Below are positions 1-10,300 of a DNA stretch of 64,000 bases, in pieces. Location of the stretch: positions 5,726,501 through 5,790,500 of the forward strand of contig OY756967.1 in assembly GCA_963580455.1 (NCBI GenBank). The letters are read 5' to 3'. Each line of letters begins with the position of its first letter. Within the stretch, counting starts at the first letter, position 1. Below the pieces are notes generated by a model. The model saw nothing but the letters and a program-made list of their open reading frames with translations. It did no database searches and was not told where the DNA came from. Origin of the DNA: Euonymus europaeus (taxonomy: Eukaryota > Streptophyta > Magnoliopsida > Celastrales > Celastraceae). The position numbers and the translations under genes were made by a program.

Positions 1-35
1 ATCATCAAAGAAGACAAAATAGTGTTGGTGTGATG

Positions 36-420
36 TGAGAAGATTTCATCTGTGAGAAGATTTCATCTGCTGCAAATATCTAGTGTTTCTCATTCTCGCG
101 CCTTCTTGTTCGTGCCCTATTCTAGCTGGTGAGCTGGTCTTATTCTTTAAGACTGGACTGGTTTCATTTGGGCCTTATTGCTATAAAATATTGGGCTAGC
201 CTTGTATTGTATATTGGGTCATTTAAATCATGTATTATTTTACTCCAAAAATCTTGTCTTTTCAATAGAGCCGTTGGGCTCAAGTATTTTTTATTTGGGT
301 ATATAGGCTTGTAGCCGTTGTTATGCAGATGTACTGATTTTGAATGAAATACAATTTGTCTTTCTCTCTAATCTTCTTCTTCCTTTACGTTCTAAGACTT
401 TGAATTATCAAAGTACAACA
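36..420 (+). repeat. Copia-1 left (5') LTR
   Basis: 385 bp, begins TG and ends CA. The first 17 bases, TGAGAAGATTTCATCTG, occur twice in tandem (36-52 and 53-69), whereas the right LTR has one copy. Otherwise it matches the right LTR nearly base for base; visible differences are a T/C change near 207 and one extra C near 382. Confidence 0.95.
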
Positions 421-1721
421 TGGTATCGGAGGCCTTCGATCCAGCAACAATCCAGGCAGCATCTACTGCTGAAAGCATCACCTCCAGCTCTGCTGAGGTA
501 GATGAAATTTTACGCAGAGCACAAGCTCTAAGGTCAACCATGTCTGCACCTGCTTCCACTCTTACAACTCCATTATCTGCAGCAATTGACACAAATATTT
601 TAGAAATTCTGAGGCAAGCTCAAACTCATGTAACTTCCATCTCAAATCCAAGTATTTTTTGCCCACCACAAACCCAACCCATTTTATCCACTCCACCTAC
701 CTATCCATCTACTTCTTCTCTTCCAAACCTGCATAGCTTATTGTCATCAGCTTCTACAAATCAATGTTCTCAAAATCCTTTTCAAAATCCATACAATTTC
801 TTGCCTAGTGATTTTTCAGTAAACAAAATTGTTTCTACTGAGCTGAATGGCAATAACTATCATGTTTGGAGCAAAAGTATTTTTAATGTCCTAGAAACTA
901 GGAACAAACTTGGTTTTATCGATGGAAGTTTACCTATTCCACCTCAAAATGATCCAAACTTTCAACTTTGGCGACAATCCAATGGCTTGATCAAGACCTG
1001 GATTACCAACTCAGTGGCTTCTAATATTCTTGAAACCATCACAGGATGGAACACAGCTCAGGAACTTTGGGCTGATCTTAAACAGAGGTACTCTGTGGCA
1101 AATGAGACTCGAGTATTTGAAGTCATGAGGGAAATAGCTACCATAAAGCAACTTGGACTTTCAGTCACTGACTACTATGGCAAATTGAAGACTCTCTGGA
1201 ATGAATTACAAGACTATCAAGCTATTCAACATTGTCAGTGTGGGCACAATTGTGAAGTTCTCCAGCCTATTCTACTTCAGAGACAAAAGGAAAAGGTTAT
1301 GCAATTTCTTATGGGGCTTAATGACTCATTTCATGCTGTCAGTAGCCAAATTCTTCTTAAAGAGCCTTTTCCTGATGTCACAAAGGCTTTCAACATTGTG
1401 GTTCAAGAAGAGAGGAAACAAAAACTCAATGAGAAAGGTACTAATCTATCTCAAGAAGCTCTTGCCATGGCTGTAAAGAGGTTCAACAACTTCAACAACA
1501 ATGCCCCACCAAAGCCCTACTTCAAGAACAACCATAACAAAAGAGATGCAGAAGGAAGCTCTAAATCCAAACAAGATCTATTTTGCAACTATTGTAAAAT
1601 GACCAACCACACCATTGATAAGTGTTTTAGAATTCATGGGTATCCTAATCAGCCTAACAAGAAACCAAGGCAGGGGGTCCATACAATCAATCAAATAGCA
1701 AAGCTCAAGTCAATCAAGTGA
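420..1721 (+). CDS. gag: Copia-1 Gag polyprotein
   Basis: A 433-residue capsid/nucleocapsid protein that packages element RNA into cytoplasmic particles. The N-terminus is Ser/Thr/Pro-rich. A UBN2-type Gag core follows (around residues 130-330; motifs NYHVWSKSI, ELWADLKQRYS, VTDYYGKLKTLWNEL), and near the C-terminus there is a CCHC zinc knuckle, C-x2-C-x4-H-x4-C (CNYCKMTNHTIDKC). The ATG is made of the last A of the LTR and the first two bases of the primer-binding site, so the start sits exactly on the LTR border. The frame ends in TGA at 1719-1721, while the pol frame is open from about 1658. Plant copia elements usually encode Gag and Pol in one frame, so the end of this ORF is probably a lesion at the run of five G at 1673-1677 rather than a natural terminus. 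Confidence 0.9.
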   Translation: MVSEAFDPATIQAASTAESITSSSAEVDEILRRAQALRSTMSAPASTLTTPLSAAIDTNILEILRQAQTHVTSISNPSIFCPPQTQPILSTPPTYPSTSSLPNLHSLLSSASTNQCSQNPFQNPYNFLPSDFSVNKIVSTELNGNNYHVWSKSIFNVLETRNKLGFIDGSLPIPPQNDPNFQLWRQSNGLIKTWITNSVASNILETITGWNTAQELWADLKQRYSVANETRVFEVMREIATIKQLGLSVTDYYGKLKTLWNELQDYQAIQHCQCGHNCEVLQPILLQRQKEKVMQFLMGLNDSFHAVSSQILLKEPFPDVTKAFNIVVQEERKQKLNEKGTNLSQEALAMAVKRFNNFNNNAPPKPYFKNNHNKRDAEGSSKSKQDLFCNYCKMTNHTIDKCFRIHGYPNQPNKKPRQGVHTINQIAKLKSIK

Positions 1722-4700
1722 CCTCTGACACTTCTAGCACACCAGCCATGGAGTTCACAGAAGATCAATGCCAACAACTCATGCAATATATGCAAAATAA
1801 GATGCAAACTACTGCTGAATCCCAAGGCAAATCTACTCAATTCACTTCAGTGTCAGGTATAACCACTTTAAATTCTCAACATTCTTTAAATAAGTGGCTT
1901 ATAGATAGTGGAGCATCAGACCACATCATTTGTCATGCATCTTTATATGATACATGTCATACTGTTCATCATAACTTTGTGCATTTACCTAACAAACAAA
2001 AACTACCTATCACTCACATAGGGACAGTTAAATTAAATGACAAAATCACTCTTTTTGAAGTACTATGTGTCCCTTCTTTTACCTACAACCTCATTTCAGT
2101 TAGCAAGTTAACTGAAAATGATCAATTTTCTGTGATTTTCACGAAGGGACAATGTGAAATGCAGGAAAAAACCACTTTGGAGAAGATTGGCTTGGGAATG
2201 AGGCTTAGAGACTTATATCTATTTCATCCAGGACCCCTTACAACTCTAGGTCATTCCTCTTTTGTCAATGCTGTCACAGACCCTTTAGTTTGGCATAGAA
2301 GGCTGGGACATCCTTCTCAAAGTATTTCTAATCTTTTATGTAATGTCCCTAATTCTTCTATCACTGATTGTAATCATTGTACTATGGGCAAAATGAAAAG
2401 GAAGGCTTTTGGTTTAAGTGATTATGTTTCTGCAAATTGCTTTGATTTAATACACTTAGATATTTGGGGACCTAATCCTATTACTTCTTTAGATGGTTTT
2501 AAATATTTTTTAACCATAGTGGATGATCACTCTAGGATGACATGGGTATTTCTTATGAATAACAAAGCGCAAACCAAAGACTACCTGAAAGGGTTCATAA
2601 CTTTTGTTCAAACTCAATACAATAAAACCATAAAAACTATTAGGTCTGATAATGGTCTAGAGTTCAACATGCCACAATTTTATTTACAACAAGGTATTCA
2701 TCACCAAACTAGTTGTCCCTATACTCCACAACAAAATGGAGTTGTGGAGAGAAAACATCAACATATTATTAACATAGCTAGAACTTTAAAAATGCACAGT
2801 TATGTTCCTGAGAATCTATGGTCATTTTGTGTTCAGACTGCTATTTTTTTAATTAATAGACTACCTAGCAGAGTCCTTGATAGGAAATCTCCTTATGAGA
2901 TCTTAAATAATAAATCTGTTGACTATAAAGACCTTAAAGTGTTTGGATGTCACTGTCTAGCTAAAAATAATAGACCTTTAGCTTCCAAATTTCAACCCAA
3001 AGCCATATCATGTATTTTTCTAGGTTACCCACCAGGAACAAAAGGATATAGACTTCTTGACCTGGAAAATCAAGAAGTCTTTATTTCAAGGGATGTGAAA
3101 TTCTTTGAAAATATTTTTCCTTTTCAAAATTCCAGTCAATCTGACATATTACCAACCACTACTCCTCACAACATTGAACATCACATAGAACCTCTGTTAA
3201 ACACAGAGAACACTTCAACATCTCAAATTATTACTCATACTAGTAGACCCACAAGAACTAAGAAACCACCTACTCATCTAGCTGACTATGTATGCAACAC
3301 AACCATCTTACATACTCATGCATCTCATGAACATTTCATTGCTGCTATTTCTATTCATAGAGAACCAAAGAATTACACTGAAGCATTAAAGAACAAAGAT
3401 TGGTGTAATGCTATGGATTTAGAAATAAAAGCTTTAAATGCTAATAACACTTGGCAGTTAACTTCTTTACCTGAAGGTAGGAGAGCCATTGGATGTAAGT
3501 GGATATTCAAAGTCAAATATAATGCCGATGGTAGTCTAGAGAGATATAAAGCTAGGTTAGTAGCTAAAGGATTCAACCAAAGTGAGGGCTTTGATTATAA
3601 GGAGACTTTTGCTCCTGTAGTTAAAATCACAACAGTGAGACTATTCTTAGCTTTGGCAAGCATGTATAATTGGTACACACAACATCTAGATGTTCATAAT
3701 GCGTTCTTAAATGGGGATTTAGAAGAGGAAGTTTACATGAAAATTCCTCCAGGATATGATAAATCTAATTCTAATCTAGTATGTAAACTTAACAAGTCAA
3801 TTTATGGTTTGAAACAAGCTTCTAGGCAATGGAATCATAAATGTAGACAAGCTTTACTAGTTTTTGGATTCCAACAAAGTAAGGCAGATTATTCACTATT
3901 TTATTATCATAAAAATACTAGTTTTGTTATGCTTTTACTCTATGTAGATGATATGGCTTTAGGAGGAAATGATTTCCATCTAATTCAAAATATCAAAGAT
4001 CATTTAGCTAGTTGTTTTAAACTAAAAGATTTAGGGCCTCTAAGATATTTCTTAGGTTTAGAGATTGAGAGAACTGACTCTGGTCTTATTTTGAGCCAAA
4101 GGAAGTACACCATTGATCTTCTTAAAGACACAGGGCACTTGGATGCCAAACCTTTTACAACTCCCATAGACACAAATACTAAATTATCTAAAGATTCAGG
4201 TACCCCTCTAGATAATCCTCTTCAATATCGAAGACTTATAGGTCGACTAATGTATTTAACCATTACGAGGCCAGACATTAGTTATGCTGTTAACACTTTG
4301 AGTCAATACATGAAATTACCCACAGATCACCATTTCAGTGCAGCCAATAGAATAGTTAGATACCTAAAGGGAACTCAAAACAAATATATATTTTTTCCAT
4401 GTACTAACCCTATGCAGCTAGAAGCATTATGCGATGCGGACTGGGCTTCCTGTGTAGATACTAGACGCTCAGTAACAGGTTATTGCATCAAGTTAGGCGA
4501 TTCTCTAATTTCATGGAAGTCAAAGAAACAAGCCACTGTATCCAGATCATCTGCTGAAGCTGAATACAGGGCCATAGCAGCAACTACCAGTGAATTGACT
4601 TGGATTTCCAATCTTCTCAAAGAAATCAGCTACTCACCTAATCAACCTATGGTTATTCATTGTGATAGCCAGGCAACAATACAGATTGCCAACAACCCAG

Positions 4701-4771
4701 TCTACCACGAGCGAACAAAACACATCGAATTGGATATCCATTTCATCAGAGACAAAATTCTAGAAGGCTAG
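1718..4771 (+). CDS. pol: Copia-1 Pol polyprotein (protease, integrase, RT, RNase H), damaged at both ends
   Basis: About 1017 residues in the -1 frame relative to gag; the frame is already open from about 1658. Domains in order: aspartic protease (WLIDSGASDH, catalytic Asp near residue 63), GAG pre-integrase with HHCC zinc binding (WHRRLGHP), integrase core (LDIWGP, SDNGLEF, PYTPQQNGVVERKH), reverse transcriptase with the YVDD box near residue 742, and RNase H ([13 protein letters not shown]). A TAG at 4769-4771 stops the protein within the RNase H tail. The rest of the conserved tail can be followed downstream to about 4890 but changes frame near 4816, where one base is missing. No natural start codon is needed because the product would normally be a fusion with Gag. 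Lineage within copia is not certain. Confidence 0.9.
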   Translation: MTSDTSSTPAMEFTEDQCQQLMQYMQNKMQTTAESQGKSTQFTSVSGITTLNSQHSLNKWLIDSGASDHIICHASLYDTCHTVHHNFVHLPNKQKLPITHIGTVKLNDKITLFEVLCVPSFTYNLISVSKLTENDQFSVIFTKGQCEMQEKTTLEKIGLGMRLRDLYLFHPGPLTTLGHSSFVNAVTDPLVWHRRLGHPSQSISNLLCNVPNSSITDCNHCTMGKMKRKAFGLSDYVSANCFDLIHLDIWGPNPITSLDGFKYFLTIVDDHSRMTWVFLMNNKAQTKDYLKGFITFVQTQYNKTIKTIRSDNGLEFNMPQFYLQQGIHHQTSCPYTPQQNGVVERKHQHIINIARTLKMHSYVPENLWSFCVQTAIFLINRLPSRVLDRKSPYEILNNKSVDYKDLKVFGCHCLAKNNRPLASKFQPKAISCIFLGYPPGTKGYRLLDLENQEVFISRDVKFFENIFPFQNSSQSDILPTTTPHNIEHHIEPLLNTENTSTSQIITHTSRPTRTKKPPTHLADYVCNTTILHTHASHEHFIAAISIHREPKNYTEALKNKDWCNAMDLEIKALNANNTWQLTSLPEGRRAIGCKWIFKVKYNADGSLERYKARLVAKGFNQSEGFDYKETFAPVVKITTVRLFLALASMYNWYTQHLDVHNAFLNGDLEEEVYMKIPPGYDKSNSNLVCKLNKSIYGLKQASRQWNHKCRQALLVFGFQQSKADYSLFYYHKNTSFVMLLLYVDDMALGGNDFHLIQNIKDHLASCFKLKDLGPLRYFLGLEIERTDSGLILSQRKYTIDLLKDTGHLDAKPFTTPIDTNTKLSKDSGTPLDNPLQYRRLIGRLMYLTITRPDISYAVNTLSQYMKLPTDHHFSAANRIVRYLKGTQNKYIFFPCTNPMQLEALCDADWASCVDTRRSVTGYCIKLGDSLISWKSKKQATVSRSSAEAEYRAIAATTSELTWISNLLKEISYSPNQPMVIHCDSQATIQIANNPVYHERTKHIELDIHFIRDKILEG

Positions 4772-4903
4772 ATCAAGTTATCGTACCTAAAATCTGCTGA
4801 ACAACCAGGTGATTTATCACTAAGGGCTTGCCTGCTCATCGCTTGCATCATCTAATCTCCAAGTTGAATTTGTTGACTTCAACATCTTCAACTTGAGGGG
4901 GGG

Positions 4904-5270
4904 TGAGAAGATTTCATCTGCTGCAAATATCTAGTGTTTCTCATTCTCGCGCCTTCTTGTTCGTGCCCTATTCTAGCTGGTGAGCTGGTCTTATTCTTTA
5001 AGACTGGACTGGTTTCATTTGGGCCTTATTGCTATAAAATATTGGGCCAGCCTTGTATTGTATATTGGGTCATTTAAATCATGTATTATTTTACTCCAAA
5101 AATCTTGTCTTTTCAATAGAGCCGTTGGGCTCAAGTATTTTTTATTTGGGTATATAGGCTTGTAGCCGTTGTTATGCAGATGTACTGATTTTGAATGAAA
5201 TACAATTTGTCTTTCTCTCTAATCTTCTTCTTCTTTACGTTCTAAGACTTTGAATTATCAAAGTACAACA
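4904..5270 (+). repeat. Copia-1 right (3') LTR
   Basis: 367 bp, TG...CA, preceded by the polypurine tract at about 4890-4903 and followed by the TGATG target duplication at 5271-5275. It lacks the 17-bp end duplication of the left LTR. Confidence 0.95.
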
Positions 5271-5449
5271 TGATGTTCTATTTGCAAAGAATGGAAGCGT
5301 GGAGAACAGTTGAAATCGTGGTAGGGATAGGTGGGGGTGTCAAAAGATTCACTATTTTTGGGTTAAATATGGTGAACTTAGAAATTAACGGGGTGAAAAT
5401 AGTGCTCATCCATTTTATTTTGTACTTTGTCACATAAACATCGTCTCTT
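5271..5449. other. Flank of Copia-1, no gene seen
   Basis: Original target sequence of the Copia-1 insertion. I see no open frame or known repeat in it. Confidence 0.5.
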
Positions 5450-6080
5450 GTACCATTGACATTTTACAACTTTGAATGAATTGCTTTGAATATTTCTCCT
5501 CTCTTCTACTACTTCTTTCTCCACATATCTTCCCTGCAATTCTAGATTGATATTTAAAATATAACATTATACCGGAACACTCTAATCCTGCTACTTCACA
5601 AGCAGTCACTCTGGCTCTTAACATGACTTAGTTACAAAACTAAAGTTTCTTACCTAATTATAAGTGCTTGGAAATTAGCTTTAGGTATTGCTATTTCAAT
5701 AGCTAACTTCAATTTTGGAGATATTCCTAATTAGAAATTAGCTTTAAGTATTGCTACTTCAACATAACTTCAATTTAGTAGTTATACCTACTATCAATTT
5801 GTTAAACAATGAGGGAGCTTCTACCTCCATCTTCACTTCTACGTGAATCAACTGGACTCATCAAGACATTATTCACTAATTTTGTCGCACCAAATATTCT
5901 ACCAACCATCTCCAACTAGAAAACAACAAGAGAACTTTGGTTAGATTTAAAAAATAGATATTCCACAGTCAATAAAATCAGAGTTTTTGAAGTGATGAGA
6001 GAAATATCAAACATGAAGTAGATGGCGTTGACAGTGACTGACTACTACTCTAAAATAAGAATCCTAAGAAATGAAAACCC
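5450..6080 (+). pseudogene. Decayed Copia fragment: LTR end, primer site and gag
   Basis: A relic related to Copia-1. The stretch 5470-5565 resembles the end of the Copia-1 LTR and runs into a degraded primer site (TATACCGGAACA near 5569). From about 5850 the gag core is recognisable in one frame: counterparts of GLIKT, ELWLDLKNRYS, VFEVMREI and LTVTDYYSK, each aligning with Copia-1 Gag, with in-frame stops at about 5918 and 6018. Between them lies a 63-bp tandem duplication (5671-5733 and 5734-5796). No pol or second LTR is seen, so this is an old, truncated member of the same or a sister family. Confidence 0.75.
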
Positions 6081-6239
6081 TACTTTAATTCTAATCATAA
6101 ACTATAGGAGATATATCCGGACACCATTTAAGAGTCGTCCAGATAGCTGGGCTACTAGAAAAATATTGATATTATTATCTCGAGAGAAATCTATCCAAAT
6201 AGGTTAATTAGGTGTCCGAACAGGCAGCGTAATCAAACA

Positions 6240-6795
6240 AATAAGGTGTTCGAACATATATAATTGCTTGTACGTTAGCCAAAGGGTGATCTTTCAATAT
6301 ATTGGAAGCGTAATTGAAAATATATTCGATCATTCAAGAAGGTTGAGAACTACTTCAATAACTTGACTTTGAGTTTCACGAATGCAATAGATGTTGAACT
6401 GAATTTATCATTTCAAGATTACCTTATATTAGTTGTCAAATTAATTAAGCTGTAGTTCCAGAAGCCATTAATTAAATTGAATACAAGGTCATCGAATGTA
6501 CAATCTGTAAAGAAAAAATCTTAATGTTTGTGTTGTAGATGAAGGGAAAAGTGTGCTTGGGAATTTCATACGGTAGCTGGATAAGACTAGAAGATATGAA
6601 TATGATGGGAGGTAAGGGATGATACACCAAAAACGTTATTAATTTTTTTAGTTAATTTGTCGTTCCCCAACTTGGATTGAGAATCTGTGTTTGTTTTCAG
6701 CTGTTTCAATGCATGATAAGTTGGTGATTTATGATAATGTGAATCATCGTATCGGATGGGCTTCCTGTAACTGCAATGTGCTCCCCATCGCCTAA
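6240..6795 (+). pseudogene. 5'-truncated aspartic protease pseudogene (last three exons)
   Basis: Matches exons 6 to 8 of the intact protease gene at 13856-16371. Exon 6-like sequence ends at about 6434 (motif ENYFNNLTLSF, against SSYFKPMALSF in the intact gene) and carries an in-frame TGA shortly upstream. Exon 7-like 6539-6611 is 73 bp and exon 8-like 6701-6795 is 95 bp, exactly the sizes of the intact exons, with GT/AG borders preserved and the same intron phase. The last exon reads KLVIYDN...RIGWASCNCN to a TAA. No catalytic DTG or DSG exon is present in this window. Either exons 1-5 lie left of the window, separated by retrotransposon insertions, or the copy was truncated. Confidence 0.85.
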
Positions 6796-6995
6796 ACCAT
6801 TCTTAAAACAAGCATATTGGTACATATTGCAAGTATTCCAATGTGAATGGGTGAAATCCCATAAAAGAAGGCTAAAAAAACCCTACTTTTAGAGTTGAAA
6901 TATTACTAGCAAACCTCGTGATATGACATTGTAGCCAAAGAGTTCTTTCAAAAACATATCCATTATTCTCAAAAAGTCCCTTTACTATAACCAAA
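6796..6995. other. Spacer between protease pseudogene and Copia-2
   Basis: Probably the former 3' flank of the pseudogene. No gene or clear repeat seen. The sequence TAACC at 6988-6992 may be a degenerate copy of the TAACT found just right of Copia-2. Confidence 0.4.
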
Positions 6996-7266
6996 AACTT
7001 TCTTTCTCTCTACCACATCTCTCCACATACCTCTATATCTCCTTATATAGAGGTACAATGCCCCTAACAAGAAAAACAAGCATTCAACACCTTACATGTA
7101 CAACTTTGACAAAGAACACCTAGGTGGCTAGTGGGTTGGTGCATGGTGGCTTGGTGGGTTGGTGCATGGTGGCTGGTGGGTTGGTGAATGGCAGAACTTG
7201 GTGGCTGCTGCTTCTAGACATGGTGGCTGGCTGTCTTCTTTGACTTGTATGGGTATGAACTCATCA
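6996..7266 (-). repeat. Copia-2 left (3') LTR, outer end missing
   Basis: 271 bp matching 12004-12266 of the right LTR. It carries one extra GGTTGGTG unit in a GGTTGGTGCATGGTGGCTT-type repeat (7130-7190). The first 92 bp of the right LTR have no counterpart here; the sequence left of 6996 is unrelated. Confidence 0.85.
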
Positions 7267-7313
7267 ATTCTCCCCCTTCATACCCTTAGGAGGAGAACGC
7301 AGATCGCCGCTCT

Positions 7314-10300
7314 TCAGTTGCTGTCCATCCCGGCTATGTCCCGACATAGCTCGAGCTTCTCGCGAGTAACAACTTTTGTCAACATGTCTGATGGATTCTC
7401 TTCTGTGTGAATCTTCACCAACTTCAACAATTCATCTTCAATCACTTCACGTATCCAGTGATAGCGAATGTCGATATGCTTTGTGCGGGAATGGTACATG
7501 AAATTCTTGCTCAAGTCTAGAGCACTCTGACTGTCACAATGTACCTTGTATTCCTTCTGAATAATACCTAGTTCCTGGAGAAACCGCTTTAGCCACAACA
7601 GTTCTTTACCAGCTTCCGCTGCAGCAATATACTCTGCTTCTGTTGTAGACAAAGCAACACATTTCTGCAGTTTTGACTGCCATGAAACAGCTCCCCCTGC
7701 AAAAGTGAAAACATACCCTGAAGTAGATTTTCTACTATCAAGGTCACCAGCCATATCTGAATCAGTATAGCCATCCAGAACTGGATCTGCTCCCCCAAAG
7801 CACAAGCATAGCTTTGACGTACCCTTCAAGTACCTGAGAATCCATTTAACAGCCTCCCAATGTTCTTTCCCTGGATTGGAAAGAAATCTGCTCACAACGC
7901 CAACAGCGTGAGCGATATCTGGTCTTGTACACACCATTGCATACATTAGACTATCGACTGCTGAAGAGTATGGTACTGCTTTCATCTCTTCAATCTCCTT
8001 CTCTGATGAAGGACAAGATTTCTTGCTCAGCTGAAAATGGTTACCTAGCGGAGTGGTAACCTGCTTTGCATTTTTCATGTTAAACCTTTCAAGCACCCGT
8101 TTAACATAAGCTTCCTGTGACAGCCACAATTTCTTGGCTTTCCTGTCACGAACAATCTTCATGCCCAATATCTGCTGAGCTGGGCCTAAGTCCTTCATGT
8201 CGAAGAACTGGGATAACTGGTCTTTCAATCTGTTAATCATGGCTACATCCTGGCCAACAATTAACATATCATCCACATATAGCAGTAATATCACAAAATT
8301 ACCGTCTGGGAACTTTTGGACATAAACACACTGGTCTGCTGCAGTCCTTTTGTAACCATGACCCATCATGAATGAGTCAAACTTTATGTACCACTGTCTC
8401 GGCACTTGCTTAAGGCCATAGAGACTTTTCTGCAGTTTGCAGACTAAGTGCTTCTTCTTAGGAACTTCAAACCCTTCTGGCTGCTCCATGTAGATTTCTT
8501 CCTCCAAATCACCATGGAGAAATGCTGTCTTTACATCCATTTGCTCAAGCTCTAGATTCATACTTGCTACTAACCCAAGTATGACTCGGATTGATGTCAT
8601 CTTCACCACTGGTGAGAAAATCTCGTCAAAGTCAACTCCTTTCTTCTGTTGAAATCCTTTGACGACCAACCGAGCTTTGTACTTCACAAGCTTTCCGCTG
8701 CCATCCTTCTTCAGCTTGAACACCCATTTGTTCTGCAGTGCTTTCTTCCCTTTAGGAAGTTTTACCAACTCATAAGTCTGGTTTTTCTGCAAGGAATTCA
8801 TTTCTTCTTGCATAGCCTGCATCCACTCACTGCTTTCAGCATGATTGTGAGCTTCCTGAAAACTCTCTGGCTCCCCCTCATCAGTAAGCAAAATATAGTC
8901 TGAATCCGGATATCTCCTCGACGGAATCAGGGTACGACCTCTCTGTGATCTTTCTGGCTGAGGTACAGTTACTGGAGGAGGTTGTGCTGGTTCTGCAGCT
9001 TCTGGTGGGGGGGGTTGTGGCTCCCCCTGCTCAACACCTTCAGTATCTTCTTCTTCTAAATCTTCCTCCTGCAATTCATTATTATTTGCAGGTGCCACTA
9101 GTGTAGGATCTGGAATGGTGTTGGCAACACCGGGAACAATGGACTTGGAAGATTTGTCCAAGTCCTCAAATACTTCATTTTCATGAAACACAACATCCCT
9201 ACTTCTGATAACCTTCTTATCAGTTGGTTCCCACAGTCTGTATCCGAATTCATCATCTCCATATCCGATGAAAATGCAAGGAATGGATCTGTTGTCGAGC
9301 TTCTGTCTCTGCTCCTTGGATACATGTGCAAAAGCTTTGCACCCAAACACTCTCAAGTGTGAATAGGAAATATTTCTTCCAGACCACACCTTCTCCGGAA
9401 TTTCGAAATTCAACGGTGCTGACGGTGATCTGTTGATCAAATAGCGGGCAACACGAACTGCTTCACCCCAGAATGGCTTTGGCAGCTTTGCCATACTGAT
9501 CATACACCTTGCTCGTTCCATAATGGTTCGATTCATCCTCTCGGCTACACCATTATGTTGTGGGGTACGTGGGACCGTCTTCTCGTGCCGAATACCGCTT
9601 TCAGCACAATATGCTTCAAATTCTCTGGAAACGTACTCGCCTCCATTGTCTGACCGGAGGCACTTCAGCTTCTTTCCAGTCTCCCTTTCCACCATAGCTT
9701 GGAAATTCTTGAAATTCTCGAACACCTGATCCTTGGTTCTGAGAAAATATACCCACACCTTCCTTGAAGCATCATCAATAAAGGTCAGGAAATATCTGTT
9801 ACCTCCCAAAGACTCTTCTTCTAGAGGACCACAGACATCAGAGTGTACCAAACTCAGCAACTCTGACCTTTTCGTGGAAGATGTATTGAATGAGACTCTG
9901 TGCTGCTTCCCGAATAAGCAATGATCACAAGGGTTCAGCGGAATATCTTTAGACACTTTGATGAGTGCCTTCTTTGACAGGGTGGACAACCCTTTTTCTC
10001 CCATGTGACCGAGTCTCTTGTGCCAGAGATTTGGAGAAGTCTCTTCCTCCACAGCATTGATGCTTTCTGAACATACTTTGGCCTGTGTTCTATACAATGT
10101 GCCACAAATATGTCCTCTGGCATAAGTCAAAGCACCTTTCGTCAACTTCCAGGTGCCATTGCCGAAATGATTGTGATAGCCCTGTTTATCAAGAGCATTC
10201 ACAGCAATAAGATTGAACCGGAGGTCTGGGACGTGTCGGACGTCCTTCAACACCATAGCACATCCAAGATTTGTCTTGACATGCACATCACCAATGGCCA

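Larger units (their letters stand above)
36..5270 (+). mobile_element. Copia-1, Ty1/copia LTR retrotransposon
   Basis: A full-length Ty1/copia element flanked by the 5-bp target duplication TGATG (31-35 and 5271-5275). It has LTRs at 36-420 and 4904-5270, a primer-binding site starting TGGTATCGGAG at 421 (initiator methionine tRNA type), gag, then pol in the copia order protease, integrase, reverse transcriptase, RNase H, and a polypurine tract ending in seven G just before the right LTR. The LTRs differ by about one substitution, one single-base indel and a 17-bp end duplication, so insertion was recent. The coding region is damaged: a frame break between gag and pol, and a stop plus a frame change near the pol end. 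It is unlikely to move on its own. Confidence 0.97.

Noticed and set aside
129..314. 61-codon open frame in the Copia-1 LTR, repeated at 4980-5165
   Set aside because: Identical because the LTRs are identical; no known domain, no conserved start, and it lies in the LTR promoter/leader region.
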